Assembly (NCBI GenBank): GCA_910584235.1
Contig: CAJTZD010000001.1
Location: 1-64,000, forward strand
DNA from: an uncultured Acetatifactor sp.
Lineage (GTDB): Bacteria; Bacillota; Clostridia; Lachnospirales; Lachnospiraceae
Direction: 5' to 3'
Length of the DNA stretch: 64,000 bases
Made by a program: the position numbers and the translations under genes. Below, one piece after another: positions 16,087 through 25,358 of this stretch (its first letter is position 1; every line of letters starts with the position of its first letter). The notes beneath the pieces were generated by a model. The model was given only the letters and a program-made list of their open reading frames with translations, had not been told where the DNA came from and did not search any database.

Positions 16087-18290
16087 ACGTTTTCAACAGG
16101 CTTGCGCCTTTTATACAGGATTTTATCTATGAGAATAAATGGGAGGAGCTGCGGGGGAATCAGGTGGCGGCCTGTGAGGTCATTTTCGACAGTGACGACA
16201 ATCTATTGCTGTCCTCCGGCACGGCTTCCGGCAAGACGGAGGCCGCTTTTCTTCCTGTGCTGACTTTATATTATGAGCGTCCGGCACGTTCCGTTGGCGT
16301 TATGTACATTTCACCGCTGAAAGCCCTGATTAACGACCAGTTTAAGCGGCTGGAGCAGATGCTTTTGGACTCCAATATCCCTGTCACAAAATGGCACGGG
16401 GACGCCTCCGTGGATAAAAAGGACCGTCTGATCAAGCATCCGGAGGGAATCCTGCAGATCACGCCGGAATCCCTGGAAAGTCTGATTACCAATAAGCGGG
16501 GGGCCTGTCTGTCCATGTTTTCGGATCTGCGCTTTGTGATTATCGATGAGGTCCATTATTTCATGCGGGATGAAAGGGGCCTGCAGCTTCTGTGCGTTCT
16601 GGAGCGGCTGAAAGCCCTCACGGGGGTCAATCCCCGCAGAATCGGCCTCTCCGCCACATTAGGAGACGTTTCCCTGGCGAAGAACTGGCTGAATACCGGT
16701 ACCGGCAGGGAGTGCGCCGCGCCTGTGGCCAATGAGGGGAAGAAACGGGTGCGCCTGCACATTGAGCGCTTTGTAAATTATTCGGACAAGCGCGACTTCG
16801 TGGAGCGGGACGGCAGCCTGAATGTGGTGGATGTGGACACCGGCGGGGACATCGGAGACAGGGAACACTATGAATATCTGTTCCGCCAGACTCTGGACAA
16901 GAAGACTATCATTTTTGCCAACAGCAGGGAAGAGATAGAGTTTATCATGGCCAATCTGCGGGCCATCGCCCTGAAGAACAAGGCGCCGGATGTGTACCGG
17001 GTCCATCATGGCAATGTGTCCGCGCTGCTACGGGAGACTACGGAAGATGAGATGAAATCCGCCGATGAAAAAATCGTCACCGGGGCTACCGTGACCTTGG
17101 AGCTTGGGATCGATATCGGTTCCCTGGACCAGGCAGTGCAGATAGGCGCGCCCCTGAATGTGTCCAGCTTTGCCCAAAGGCTGGGCCGCTGTGGGCGCAG
17201 AGGCCAGGTGCCCCAGCTTCTGTTTACTTTTGTAGAAAGTATTAAAATTAATTCCTCGGATATTCTGGGCCCCATTAACTGGGAATTTATCCGGACCATC
17301 GCCATCATAGAGCTCTATCTGAGAGAGCACTGGATAGAGCCCATTCCGCCCAGGCATCATGCTTACAATCTGCTCTATCACCAGACCATGAGCTGTCTGA
17401 AAAGTAATGGGGAGATGTCTCCTGCAGGGCTGGCCCAGGCCGTGCTCAGTTTAGGCGCCTTTCAAAAAATTCCCCAGGAGGACTACAAGAGGCTCTTGCA
17501 GCATCTGATTTATATTGAGCAGCTGGAGCGCTCGGAACACGGGGGGCTGTTGATTGGCCGGGCCGGGGAGAGAGAAGTAAACAGTCACAAATTTCTGACG
17601 GTATTCCTGGCGCCTGAGTATTTCCTTGTGAAAGAGGAAAACCGCACCATAGGCACGGTGGACAAAACTTATCCCGTGGGGACACGCTTTGCGCTGGCAG
17701 GCATGTCCTGGGAGACCGTGGACATCAATGTAAAGTCTAAAGTGATTTTCGTAAAGAAAGTGCCGGGTATCTCTGTGGTGGACTGGGATCGGGATTTTGA
17801 GGCGGAATTCCACACGGTGCTGGTTCGGAAAGTGCGCAGCGTCATGGAGCGGGATGACCCTTATCCCTACTTAAGCGACAGGTGTAAAGAGCGCCTTACC
17901 GAAATTCAGTACATTGCCCGCAACAGCGGCATTTTGGACAATCTGGTGACAGAGCTGTCCAAACAGAAATTTGCCATCTTTCCATGGATTGGAACCAGGC
18001 AGCTTGTGACGCTGTATTATGCGCTGTTGCAGCGTAAGATCAAGACGAAGATTCCCTGGAGCACCAGCCTGTATCTGGAGGTGATCTTTGACGGTAGCAA
18101 GGAGGAGCTGGCGGATATTGTCATGGATATCCTGCATTCCGATCTGGATCTCTACAGCCTGCCCCTGCCGGATAAAATTCAGATCAACGGAAAGTACAAT
18201 GAGTTCATTCCTCTGGAGCTTTTGCGCAAGCAGTTCATTGAGGATTATCTTGATTTCGAAGGGCTGAAGCGGGATATGGGATGCGGCTGA
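16083..18290 (+). CDS. Lhr-like DEAD/DEAH-box SF2 helicase
   Basis: A 735-residue superfamily 2 helicase similar to the Lhr-like BrxHI helicases. Motifs in order are Walker A SSGTASGKTEA (about residue 45), Ia YISPLKALIND, DEVH in FVIIDEVHYF (about 150), III LSATLGD, then in RecA2 FANSREEIEF, LELGIDIGSLDQ and motif VI RLGRCGRRGQ. A C-terminal region of about 300 residues follows. The start at 16083 has a GGGGAGG site (16070-16076); the longer in-frame version from 15963 has no suitable site. It is the last gene of the cassette and presumably acts on nucleic acid together with the ATPase. Confidence 0.9.
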   Translation: MNVFNRLAPFIQDFIYENKWEELRGNQVAACEVIFDSDDNLLLSSGTASGKTEAAFLPVLTLYYERPARSVGVMYISPLKALINDQFKRLEQMLLDSNIPVTKWHGDASVDKKDRLIKHPEGILQITPESLESLITNKRGACLSMFSDLRFVIIDEVHYFMRDERGLQLLCVLERLKALTGVNPRRIGLSATLGDVSLAKNWLNTGTGRECAAPVANEGKKRVRLHIERFVNYSDKRDFVERDGSLNVVDVDTGGDIGDREHYEYLFRQTLDKKTIIFANSREEIEFIMANLRAIALKNKAPDVYRVHHGNVSALLRETTEDEMKSADEKIVTGATVTLELGIDIGSLDQAVQIGAPLNVSSFAQRLGRCGRRGQVPQLLFTFVESIKINSSDILGPINWEFIRTIAIIELYLREHWIEPIPPRHHAYNLLYHQTMSCLKSNGEMSPAGLAQAVLSLGAFQKIPQEDYKRLLQHLIYIEQLERSEHGGLLIGRAGEREVNSHKFLTVFLAPEYFLVKEENRTIGTVDKTYPVGTRFALAGMSWETVDINVKSKVIFVKKVPGISVVDWDRDFEAEFHTVLVRKVRSVMERDDPYPYLSDRCKERLTEIQYIARNSGILDNLVTELSKQKFAIFPWIGTRQLVTLYYALLQRKIKTKIPWSTSLYLEVIFDGSKEELADIVMDILHSDLDLYSLPLPDKIQINGKYNEFIPLELLRKQFIEDYLDFEGLKRDMGCG

Positions 18291-18341
18291 AAAACCAGGC
18301 TTTATACACAATTTTCATACCAAATCAAAAATATGGATAGA

Positions 18342-18370
18342 TTGCTTTTTGTGCGGACCTTGGATATAAT
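18342..18370 (+). promoter_or_regulatory. Promoter of the first GH106-like gene and perhaps the methyl-transfer operon
   Basis: TTGCTT at 18342-18347, a 17-base spacer and a perfect TATAAT at 18365-18370, leaving a leader of about 150 bases. Confidence 0.6.
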
Positions 18371-18523
18371 AACCCCAAAAGCAGATAGTAAATTCCGTAT
18401 ACTTTATCCGGACGGATACGCATATTGATTTTGAACGAATTGCAGACCGAGGAAAGGTCTGGATATTTAGTACGGAAAAAGGCTGCCGCTAAGCGAGGAA
18501 AACACAATATGGAGGAAAACGGT

Positions 18524-21500
18524 ATGGAGCTGGCAAAGAGACAGGAATTATTCGAGAATCCCACAAGAGAATATCGCGGGAAGCCGTTCTGGTCCTGGAA
18601 CGGCAAATTGGAGGAAGCGGAATTATGCCGTCAGGTAGACGTCTTCAAGGAGATGGGCTTCGGGGGATATTTTATGCACTCCCGCACCGGGCTGGAGACA
18701 GAATACCTCGGCAAGGAATGGTTTGATCTGACCAACAGCTGCGCGGATTACGGCCGGAAAGCCGGAATGGAATCCTGGCTCTACGATGAGGACCGCTGGC
18801 CTTCCGGAAGCGCCGGAGGCATGGCGACAAAAGAAAAGAAGTACCGGGCCATGTTCCTGGAGATGAACTTTCTGACAGAGGATGCCTGGAGCGCCTGGCA
18901 GCCGGACGGGAATGTGGTCGCCGTCTATGCCTGCACCATGGGAACGGACGAAGCGGGATGCCCTGACAAAATCTTCTCCCAAAAGAGGCTGCTGCAGGCA
19001 GGAGATGCCCTGGCGAAAGGGGAGACGGCCATAGAATTTCGTACCCGCTACAGTGTGTGCAGGGACAATTATAACGGCTACAGCTATTTGAACACCATGT
19101 ACAGGGAGGCCACGGAGGAATACATAAGGGTCACTCATGAGAAATACAAAGAAAAATGCGGTGACAGATTCGGAAAGGAAATCTACGGTATTTTCACGGA
19201 CGAACCCCACAGAGGCGGCGTATTTACCAATTTCGCGGAGGGGGAAGTGAATGCGGTGCCCTATACGCCGGATCTGTTCCCGGAATTTGAGAAGCGCTTT
19301 GGCTACAGTCTGAAAGACCGTCTGCCTGAGCTATTCCTCCGCAGGAAAGAAAATGAACTGTCCAGGGTCACAAGAGATTATTTTGAACTGTGCCAGGAGC
19401 TTTTCCTCGAACGGTTTGCCATTCCCATTCAGAATTGGTGCCGGGAAAACGGCCTGCTCTTCACGGGACATGTGCTCCATGAAGACTCCCTCTGCTGTCA
19501 GTCTCTCATGCAGGGCTCCCTCATGCGGTTCTATGAGTACATGGATTATCCCGGAGTGGATGTGCTCACTGAGGGAAACAGGTGCTACTGGGTGGTAAAA
19601 CAGGTGGTCTCCGTGGCCAGACAATTAAACAAGGAATGGGTATTGTCCGAGCTCTATGGATGCACGGGATGGCAGATAAATTTTGAATCCTACAAGAATA
19701 TAGGCGATTGGCAGGCATTGTTCGGCGTGAACCTAAGATGCCCCCATCTGTCCTGGTATACCATGAAAGGCGAGGCCAAAAGGGATTTTCCGGCCAGCAT
19801 TCTGCATCAGTCCTCCTGGTACCGGGAGTATCATTATGTGGAAGACTACTTTTCCAGAATACATGCCGCGGTGCACGGCGGAAAGCCCGAGTGCGACCTG
19901 CTGGTTCTCAATCCCATTGAGAGTGTTTGGGCCAGGAGTTACAGCGGGGCTTTTCGCGGCCTCTCCACCACGGACAGCGAAATCCAGCGCTTAGAGCAGC
20001 AATATACCGCCCTGTTCCACATTCTTTCCGGCAATCAGATTGATTTCGATTACGGGGAAGAGGATATCATGGCACGCCACGGAAAAGTGGAGAACGGCGT
20101 GTTATATGTGGGCGGATGCGCCTACCGCAAGGTTCTCGTGGCCGGCATGGACACCCTGCGCGCAGGCACGCTTGCGCTTTTGGAATCCTTTGCGGCCCGG
20201 GGCGGGGAGGTCATCTTTGCAGGGGATGTTCCTGCTTATGTGGATGCGCTGCCCTCAGACCAGGCCCGAAAACTGGCTGAAAAATGCACCCGCGTGGCAT
20301 TTGAAGAGGAAGCGGTAGCACAGGCTGCAAAAAGCGGAACGGAAGTCCGGATAGTAGACGGCTCTGAAAAAGAAGATCTGAAAAAGAATCTTTTTGTACA
20401 GTCTTTCCGGGTGGAGGGCGGCCGTATGGTAATGCTCTTGAATGTGAATCGGGAAAAAGACTATCATAATGTCTCTATAGACCTGGGCGCCGGAGCATAT
20501 CCGGAGCTGTGGGATGCCAGAAGCGGCAAGGTAACCAGACCTGTTTTCCGAGAACTGGACGGAAGGATTCTTCTGACCATGGATCTGGAAAAGGGCGGGG
20601 AACGCATTTTCCTCCTGGCAGACAGACGGCGTGAACTGCCGGATACGGAATGCTTTCCAGGCGGGGAGCCCGTAAAGCTGCCGGATACTTTCCGGTATCG
20701 TCTGACAGAGCCCAATATCTGCGTGCTGGATATGGTGTCCGTTGCCAATGACAAAGGAAATGCAATCCCCCGGACAGAAGTGCTGAAAGCGGACAGAGCC
20801 CTGCGGGATATTTTAGGCATTCCCTATCGGAGCGGTGATATGCTGCAGCCCTGGTATCAGATAAAATACAAGGGCGGAAATACGACGCTCTTATCTTCGA
20901 TTTCCCTGGAATATGACGTGGAAATAGAAAAGACGCCGGGAGACATCCGGCTGGCAGTGGAGGATTTGGCGCATATCCGCCGGATCCTGGTAAACGGGGA
21001 AGAAATTTCCCTGACCGGCAGCGGCAAGTGGGTGGATATTTGCTTTGACGAACTGAAGATTCCTGCAGGGGTTCTGACAACAGGCCGCAATACAATCACG
21101 ATTTTCCTGGATTACTATGCCACATCCGGCATAGAGGCCGCTTATCTGCTGGGAGACTTCGGCGTAAAAGCAGAGGAAGACAAAAGAACCATCACTACAC
21201 TTCCGGAAACACTTATGATCGGAGACATTACAGCCCAGGGACTGCCCTTTTATTCGGGAAGCGTAGTCTATGAGATGGAGGATGCAGACAGCCGAAAGGA
21301 CCGCCCTGTGGGCGTAAAGGTCTGCGGCTTCGGAGGCTCCCTTGTAAAGCTTCACGCAAAAGACGACGCCGTCATCGCATTTCCTCCCTATCAGGCTGTT
21401 GTGACGGATTTGCGCAGCATTGAGGTGGTGCTGACAAGACGGAATACCTTTGGCCCCCTTCATCAATATCCAAAGGAGTGGCCGGACTATGGCCCGGGGA

Positions 21501-21589
21501 ATTTTATGACCACAGGAGAGCGATGGCGCGACGCCTATCTGCTCTATCCCCAGGGCCTGCTGGAAGCGCCGGAGATCCGGATAGGATAG
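18524..21589 (+). CDS. GH106-like glycoside hydrolase (alpha-L-rhamnosidase-related), paralogue 1
   Basis: A 1021-residue protein of the large GH106-like group; characterised GH106 enzymes remove terminal alpha-L-rhamnose. Typical blocks are EYRGKPFWSWNG, MHSRTGLE, WLYDEDRWPSGSAGG, the acidic IFTDEPHRGG, LLFTGHVLHED and GEAKRDFPASILHQSSWYR. The C-terminal beta-rich part ends in LTRRNTFGPLH. There is no signal peptide, so it acts inside the cell on imported substrate. GGAGG at 18511-18515 supports the 18524 start; 18509 is an alternative. It shares the full layout with the gene at 28669. The exact substrate cannot be read from sequence. Confidence 0.83.
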   Translation: MELAKRQELFENPTREYRGKPFWSWNGKLEEAELCRQVDVFKEMGFGGYFMHSRTGLETEYLGKEWFDLTNSCADYGRKAGMESWLYDEDRWPSGSAGGMATKEKKYRAMFLEMNFLTEDAWSAWQPDGNVVAVYACTMGTDEAGCPDKIFSQKRLLQAGDALAKGETAIEFRTRYSVCRDNYNGYSYLNTMYREATEEYIRVTHEKYKEKCGDRFGKEIYGIFTDEPHRGGVFTNFAEGEVNAVPYTPDLFPEFEKRFGYSLKDRLPELFLRRKENELSRVTRDYFELCQELFLERFAIPIQNWCRENGLLFTGHVLHEDSLCCQSLMQGSLMRFYEYMDYPGVDVLTEGNRCYWVVKQVVSVARQLNKEWVLSELYGCTGWQINFESYKNIGDWQALFGVNLRCPHLSWYTMKGEAKRDFPASILHQSSWYREYHYVEDYFSRIHAAVHGGKPECDLLVLNPIESVWARSYSGAFRGLSTTDSEIQRLEQQYTALFHILSGNQIDFDYGEEDIMARHGKVENGVLYVGGCAYRKVLVAGMDTLRAGTLALLESFAARGGEVIFAGDVPAYVDALPSDQARKLAEKCTRVAFEEEAVAQAAKSGTEVRIVDGSEKEDLKKNLFVQSFRVEGGRMVMLLNVNREKDYHNVSIDLGAGAYPELWDARSGKVTRPVFRELDGRILLTMDLEKGGERIFLLADRRRELPDTECFPGGEPVKLPDTFRYRLTEPNICVLDMVSVANDKGNAIPRTEVLKADRALRDILGIPYRSGDMLQPWYQIKYKGGNTTLLSSISLEYDVEIEKTPGDIRLAVEDLAHIRRILVNGEEISLTGSGKWVDICFDELKIPAGVLTTGRNTITIFLDYYATSGIEAAYLLGDFGVKAEEDKRTITTLPETLMIGDITAQGLPFYSGSVVYEMEDADSRKDRPVGVKVCGFGGSLVKLHAKDDAVIAFPPYQAVVTDLRSIEVVLTRRNTFGPLHQYPKEWPDYGPGNFMTTGERWRDAYLLYPQGLLEAPEIRIG

Positions 21590-21618
21590 TGAAGTATGTG
21601 GTTTTGTTTCCTGACTTT

Positions 21619-21645
21619 GGCTTAAAAGGCATTTAAGCCCTATTT
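21619..21645 (+). terminator. Hairpin between GH106-like gene and UroD-family gene
   Basis: Arms GGCTTAAA / TTTAAGCC with a T-rich tail. It may end transcription partly, or separate the glycosidase from the methyl-transfer operon. Confidence 0.5.
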
Positions 21646-21673
21646 TGTTTCCGCTGTTTTTGTGCTATGTTAA

Positions 21674-21709
21674 TGGAAGAAATGCATTCCATGGAAGAAA
21701 TGCACTCCA
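21674..21709 (+). repeat. 18-bp tandem repeat, two units
   Basis: Two 18-base units (ATGGAAGAAATGCATTCC, the second with one change), just upstream of the UroD gene's true start. They belong to the same GCATTCC family as the repeats at 5082 and 36059. Confidence 0.6.
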
Positions 21710-21738
21710 ATAGAAATCCTGCCAATGGAGGAAAACCT

Positions 21739-22707
21739 ATGAATAGCACCGAAAGAGTCCGCAACGTCATACAGGGAAAGCCCGCAGACAGACAGCCGAT
21801 TTATGGCTGGGTTTCGGCCAATCTGGAGAAAGAGATCAGGGATGTATGGGGATCCGTGGCCGCGTTTGAAGATAAGTATGAATTTGATATGGCCCATCTC
21901 TTCGGCGGCCCGGATACTTTTAAAGGGGATGTCCTGGACAGGGTACGGGCCAAAAACGAGGAGATGACGCCGGACCTGCTGACAGAGGAGGATATCTTTG
22001 ACTCTCCGGACAGGACAGCGGATTACAGGGGACTGGAGGAAGCTCTGCGTTTTCATAAGGAGAGGGGACGTTTCTGCTATGTCCAGACTCCCGGTTTTTT
22101 CGAGCAGTTCAACAGCGTGTTCGGCATTGAGAATCAGCTGCTGTACCTTGCCATGTACCCGGAGGAATTGGAAGAGCTGTACCGCCGCCAAGCCGATTGG
22201 ACCATCCGCTTTGCCGGGCACTGTATTGATCTGGGGATTGACATGATTCATATCTCCGACGACTGGGGGGCTCAGAAAGACCTGATGTTCAATCCCTCGC
22301 TCTGGCGGGAGATTATCTATCCCAACATGAAGCGGGTGGTGGATTATGTGCATTCCCGGGGTGCATTCGCAAGTCTTCATTCGGACGGCTGCATCATGAA
22401 AGTGGCGGACGGCATCGTGCAGCTGGGGCTGGACGTGGTGCATCCCTGGCAGGAGAGCGCCGGCATGTCCTATGAGACCTGGCTGGAGAAGTATTCGGAC
22501 CGGTTTGCCATCCTGGGCGGCGTGTGCGTCCAGTCCGCCATCGGCATCCTGCCCAGAGCCAGACTGGAAGAGGAAATCCGCAGGGTCTTTGGGTTGCTGC
22601 GAGGGAAGCGTTGGATCTGCTGTACCACCCATTTCGTGCAGAACCATTGTTCCATGGAGGATCTGGCTTTCGCCTATGATCTGATCTACCGGCTGGCGAG
22701 ACAGTAA
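21739..22707 (+). CDS. Uroporphyrinogen decarboxylase-family methyltransferase, first copy
   Basis: A 322-residue UroD-fold protein of the group that includes corrinoid methyltransferases (MtaA, CmuA). The opening MNSTERVRNVIQGKPADRQP and the HISDDWG and HSDGC segments are typical. The position matching the zinc HxC of MtaA reads LHSDGCI, so the standard motif is not kept. The start at 21739 has a GGAGG site 7 bases upstream; the longer frame begins within an 18-base repeat. It lies 27 bases before the AraC-corrinoid gene. Its likely role is methyl transfer to or from the corrinoid protein; haem synthesis is unlikely given the neighbours. Confidence 0.85.
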   Translation: MNSTERVRNVIQGKPADRQPIYGWVSANLEKEIRDVWGSVAAFEDKYEFDMAHLFGGPDTFKGDVLDRVRAKNEEMTPDLLTEEDIFDSPDRTADYRGLEEALRFHKERGRFCYVQTPGFFEQFNSVFGIENQLLYLAMYPEELEELYRRQADWTIRFAGHCIDLGIDMIHISDDWGAQKDLMFNPSLWREIIYPNMKRVVDYVHSRGAFASLHSDGCIMKVADGIVQLGLDVVHPWQESAGMSYETWLEKYSDRFAILGGVCVQSAIGILPRARLEEEIRRVFGLLRGKRWICCTTHFVQNHCSMEDLAFAYDLIYRLARQ

Positions 22708-22734
22708 TGCTTTCGGGGAGCGGAGGAAATGTGA

Positions 22735-24324
22735 ATGGCAAATTTCGACGGACAGCCCTCAAAACTGAAGAAAGAAGAGTGGCTGAAAGAGAATCCCATC
22801 TTTCAGAATGTGGTTCCATGCGATAATATATTCAACCCTGACTTTTCCCTGTCCCAGCTGCATTTCCATGAATTCCTGGAAGTGAGCATCATCCAGGAGG
22901 GCAGCGGCATCCACCGCATTTGGAACAAGGTCTTTCCGTGCAAAAAGGGAGATGTCTATATTTTGAATGCAGGCGTGCCTCATGAGTATTTTGTGAGAGA
23001 TCAGGCGGATAAGCTCATCATTCATAATCTTCTTTTTGATGCAAATGACTGGTTTGACGGGGAGCTGGCTTTTCCGGACAGCCCCCGTTTCTGCTATGGA
23101 ATTTTTGACGAGGATTTGCTGTGGGCCTATGTATACCTGAAAAGCCGTTCCATGGAGAAAGTGAAAAGGATTTATCAGGCCATCGAAAAGGAGACAGCGG
23201 AGAAGAATCCGGAATGGAAAGAGGCAGTAAAAGCGCAGCTGATCCTGCTTTTGATCGTCATCAGACGTCATCTGGCGGAATCTGCAGAAAATCCGGATAT
23301 GACGCCCAGGGACAGGATGGCAGTGTCCACTGCCATGCGTATGGTAATGGAGCGCTACTGCGAGAAAGAGCTGACCTTGGAAAGCATTGCGGATACCTTG
23401 TTTCTGAGCAAGTCCTATCTGAGCAAGCTGTTCTTTCGGGTTACGGGAGAGCATTTTTCGGAATATCTCAGAAGCGTGCGTCTGCGCCAGGCCTGCAGGC
23501 TGCTGCGGGAGACACAGCTGACCAATGAGCAGATCGTATACGGATGCGGGCTGAAAGATGTGCCCTCTTTCTATCAGCTGTTTAAGGCCACATATTCCGT
23601 GACGCCCAGCAGATATCGGACGGAAATGAGCGAAATTATGCCTGATAGAGAAAAAAGAAAAGGAGAAAACCAAATGAGTATTTTAACGGAAATTTCAGAG
23701 AACCTGCAGCGCGGGAAAGCAAAAGTCGTAAAGGAGCTGGTACAGAAAGCAGTGGACGAGGGCATCAGCGTAGAGCAGATTTTGAACGAGGGCCTGCTGG
23801 ACGGTATGGGTGTAGTGGGCGAGAAGTTCAAGAACAATGAAGTCTATGTGCCCGAAGTATTGGTGGCCGCAAGGGCCATGAACATGGGCGCCCAGATTTT
23901 AAAGCCTCTGATGGCTGAGGCAGGCGTCAAGGCCACGGGTAAGGTCTGTATCGGCACGGTTCAGGGCGATCTGCACGATATCGGCAAGAACCTGGTGAAG
24001 ATGATGATGGAAGGGAAAGGGCTGGAGGTCGTGGATCTGGGTACGGATGTGGCTCCGGAGACTTATGTACAGACTGCCATTGAGCAGAACTGTCAGATCA
24101 TCTGCTGCTCCGCGCTTTTGACCACCACCATGGGCGTTATGGAGGAAGTGGTGAAGAAAGCGCAAGAGGCAGGCATCCGGGACAAGGTGAAGATCATGAT
24201 CGGCGGCGCGCCGGTGACGGAAGAGTACTGTAGGAAGATCTGCGCGGACAAATATACTCCGGACGCAGCCAGTGCGGCGGATGCCGCTGTGGCGCTATGC
24301 GCAGGCTTGAGAAACTTTGAGTGA
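22735..24324 (+). CDS. AraC-type regulator fused to a corrinoid (B12-binding) methyl-carrier protein
   Basis: A 529-residue single frame. Residues about 20-110 form a cupin-like sensor (LHFHEFLEVSIIQEGSG); about 200-300 form an AraC HTH (LTLESIADTLFLSKSYLSKLFF and PSFYQLFKATYSVTPSRYR). From Met314 the sequence is a complete 216-residue corrinoid protein: a helical cap (ILNEGLLDGMGVVGEKFKNN), then the B12 domain with the cobalt ligand His414 in GDLHDIGKN and IGGAPVTEEY. No stop separates them. An AAAAGGAG site precedes an in-frame ATG at 23674, so a free corrinoid protein may also be made. The fusion would link the methyl carrier with control of its own operon; this is inference, and a lost stop is the alternative. 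Confidence 0.85.
   Translation: MANFDGQPSKLKKEEWLKENPIFQNVVPCDNIFNPDFSLSQLHFHEFLEVSIIQEGSGIHRIWNKVFPCKKGDVYILNAGVPHEYFVRDQADKLIIHNLLFDANDWFDGELAFPDSPRFCYGIFDEDLLWAYVYLKSRSMEKVKRIYQAIEKETAEKNPEWKEAVKAQLILLLIVIRRHLAESAENPDMTPRDRMAVSTAMRMVMERYCEKELTLESIADTLFLSKSYLSKLFFRVTGEHFSEYLRSVRLRQACRLLRETQLTNEQIVYGCGLKDVPSFYQLFKATYSVTPSRYRTEMSEIMPDREKRKGENQMSILTEISENLQRGKAKVVKELVQKAVDEGISVEQILNEGLLDGMGVVGEKFKNNEVYVPEVLVAARAMNMGAQILKPLMAEAGVKATGKVCIGTVQGDLHDIGKNLVKMMMEGKGLEVVDLGTDVAPETYVQTAIEQNCQIICCSALLTTTMGVMEEVVKKAQEAGIRDKVKIMIGGAPVTEEYCRKICADKYTPDAASAADAAVALCAGLRNFE
23658..23676 (+). promoter_or_regulatory. Internal ribosome site and start codon for a free corrinoid protein
   Basis: AAAGGAG at 23658-23664 with an in-frame ATG at 23674, 9 bases on. 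It begins exactly where corrinoid proteins of this family begin (MSILTEISENLQRG). In the +2 frame, TGA TAG occurs just upstream, so a one- or two-base indel would separate the two genes. Confidence 0.6.
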
Positions 24325-24333
24325 GGTATCTGT

Positions 24334-25350
24334 ATGAAGAGAGAGATGCGTAAATGGCTGGAGGAGCTGCGGACTGCTCCGGTGAAAAAGGCCATGCCGA
24401 TTCTTTCCTTTCCGGCTGTGCATCTGTTAGGCATCAGCGTAAAAGAACTGATTTCCGACAGTGACAGGCAGGCTAAGGGGATGCAGCTGGTGGCACAGCG
24501 AACCGACGCGGCGGCGGCGGTGAGCCTGATGGACCTTTCGGTGGAAGCGGAGTGCTTCGGCAGCACAATCCGGGTATCCGACGAGGAAGTTCCCACGGTC
24601 ACAGGCAGAATCGTACAGAACGAAGAGGAGGCAAGGGCGCTTAAGGTACCCGAAGTGGGAAGCGCCAGAAGCGGCCTGTATGTGGATGCCATCAAAAAGG
24701 CCGTGGAGCTGATCACGGACAGGCCGGTTCTGGCAGGGGCAATCGGGCCTTTTTCCCTTGCGGCGCGCCTGCTGGATGTGACGGAAATCATGGTGGAATG
24801 CTATGACGAACCGGATATGGTACATCTGGTGATGGAGAAAGCTACCGCTTTTCTGATAGAATACTGTAAGGCTTATAAGGAAGCAGGCGCCAATGGCATT
24901 GTCCTTGCGGAGCCGGTGACAGGTTTGCTGTCGCCTGCTCTGGCGGAAGAGTTCTCGTCGCCTTATGTAAAGCGGTTAGTGGATGCGGTTCAGGACGACT
25001 ACTTTGTCGTCATCTATCATAACTGCGGAAATAACACCATTCAGATGATAGATTCCATCCTGTCCACCGGATCCGCGGCCTATCATTTCGGAAATGCTAT
25101 TGATATGGCACAGATGCTTCCGCATATACCGGAGCAGACGGTGGCTATGGGAAATGTGGACCCTGCAGGGCAGTTTTGCCACGGTACCCCCCAGTCCGTT
25201 CGGACTGCAACGCTGCAGGTAATGGAAGCATGCTGTCATTACAAAAACTTCGTCATTTCCTCCGGCTGTGACATTCCGCCCATGTCAAAATGGGAGAATA
25301 TTGATGCCTTTTTTGGAGCCGTAAAGGAATACTATTATGGGAAAGCATGA
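24334..25350 (+). CDS. UroD-family corrinoid methyltransferase with MtaA zinc motif
   Basis: A 338-residue MtaA-like protein. Unlike its two neighbours, it keeps the zinc-binding HxC...C pattern: His229 and Cys231 in IYHNCGNN, and Cys312 in SSGCDIPP. In MtaA this zinc activates a thiol methyl acceptor. It is therefore the best candidate here for moving the methyl group between the corrinoid and its final acceptor. It starts 9 bases after the corrinoid gene, and its end overlaps the next frame (ATGA at 25347-25350), pointing to one operon. Confidence 0.88.
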   Translation: MKREMRKWLEELRTAPVKKAMPILSFPAVHLLGISVKELISDSDRQAKGMQLVAQRTDAAAAVSLMDLSVEAECFGSTIRVSDEEVPTVTGRIVQNEEEARALKVPEVGSARSGLYVDAIKKAVELITDRPVLAGAIGPFSLAARLLDVTEIMVECYDEPDMVHLVMEKATAFLIEYCKAYKEAGANGIVLAEPVTGLLSPALAEEFSSPYVKRLVDAVQDDYFVVIYHNCGNNTIQMIDSILSTGSAAYHFGNAIDMAQMLPHIPEQTVAMGNVDPAGQFCHGTPQSVRTATLQVMEACCHYKNFVISSGCDIPPMSKWENIDAFFGAVKEYYYGKA

Positions 25351-25358
25351 GGTTTGAT

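Noticed and set aside
14438..18290. A BREX phage-defence locus
   Set aside because: Only BrxD-like and BrxHI-like components are present; the methylase, PglZ and BrxC that define BREX are absent.
21590..21738. Cobalamin riboswitch before the corrinoid methyl-transfer genes
   Set aside because: I looked for the B12-box and the expected multi-helix fold and saw only a short hairpin.
23121..23528. Plus-strand 135-residue ORF within the AraC-corrinoid gene
   Set aside because: Ser/Gly/Arg-rich shadow frame without family match or ribosome site.
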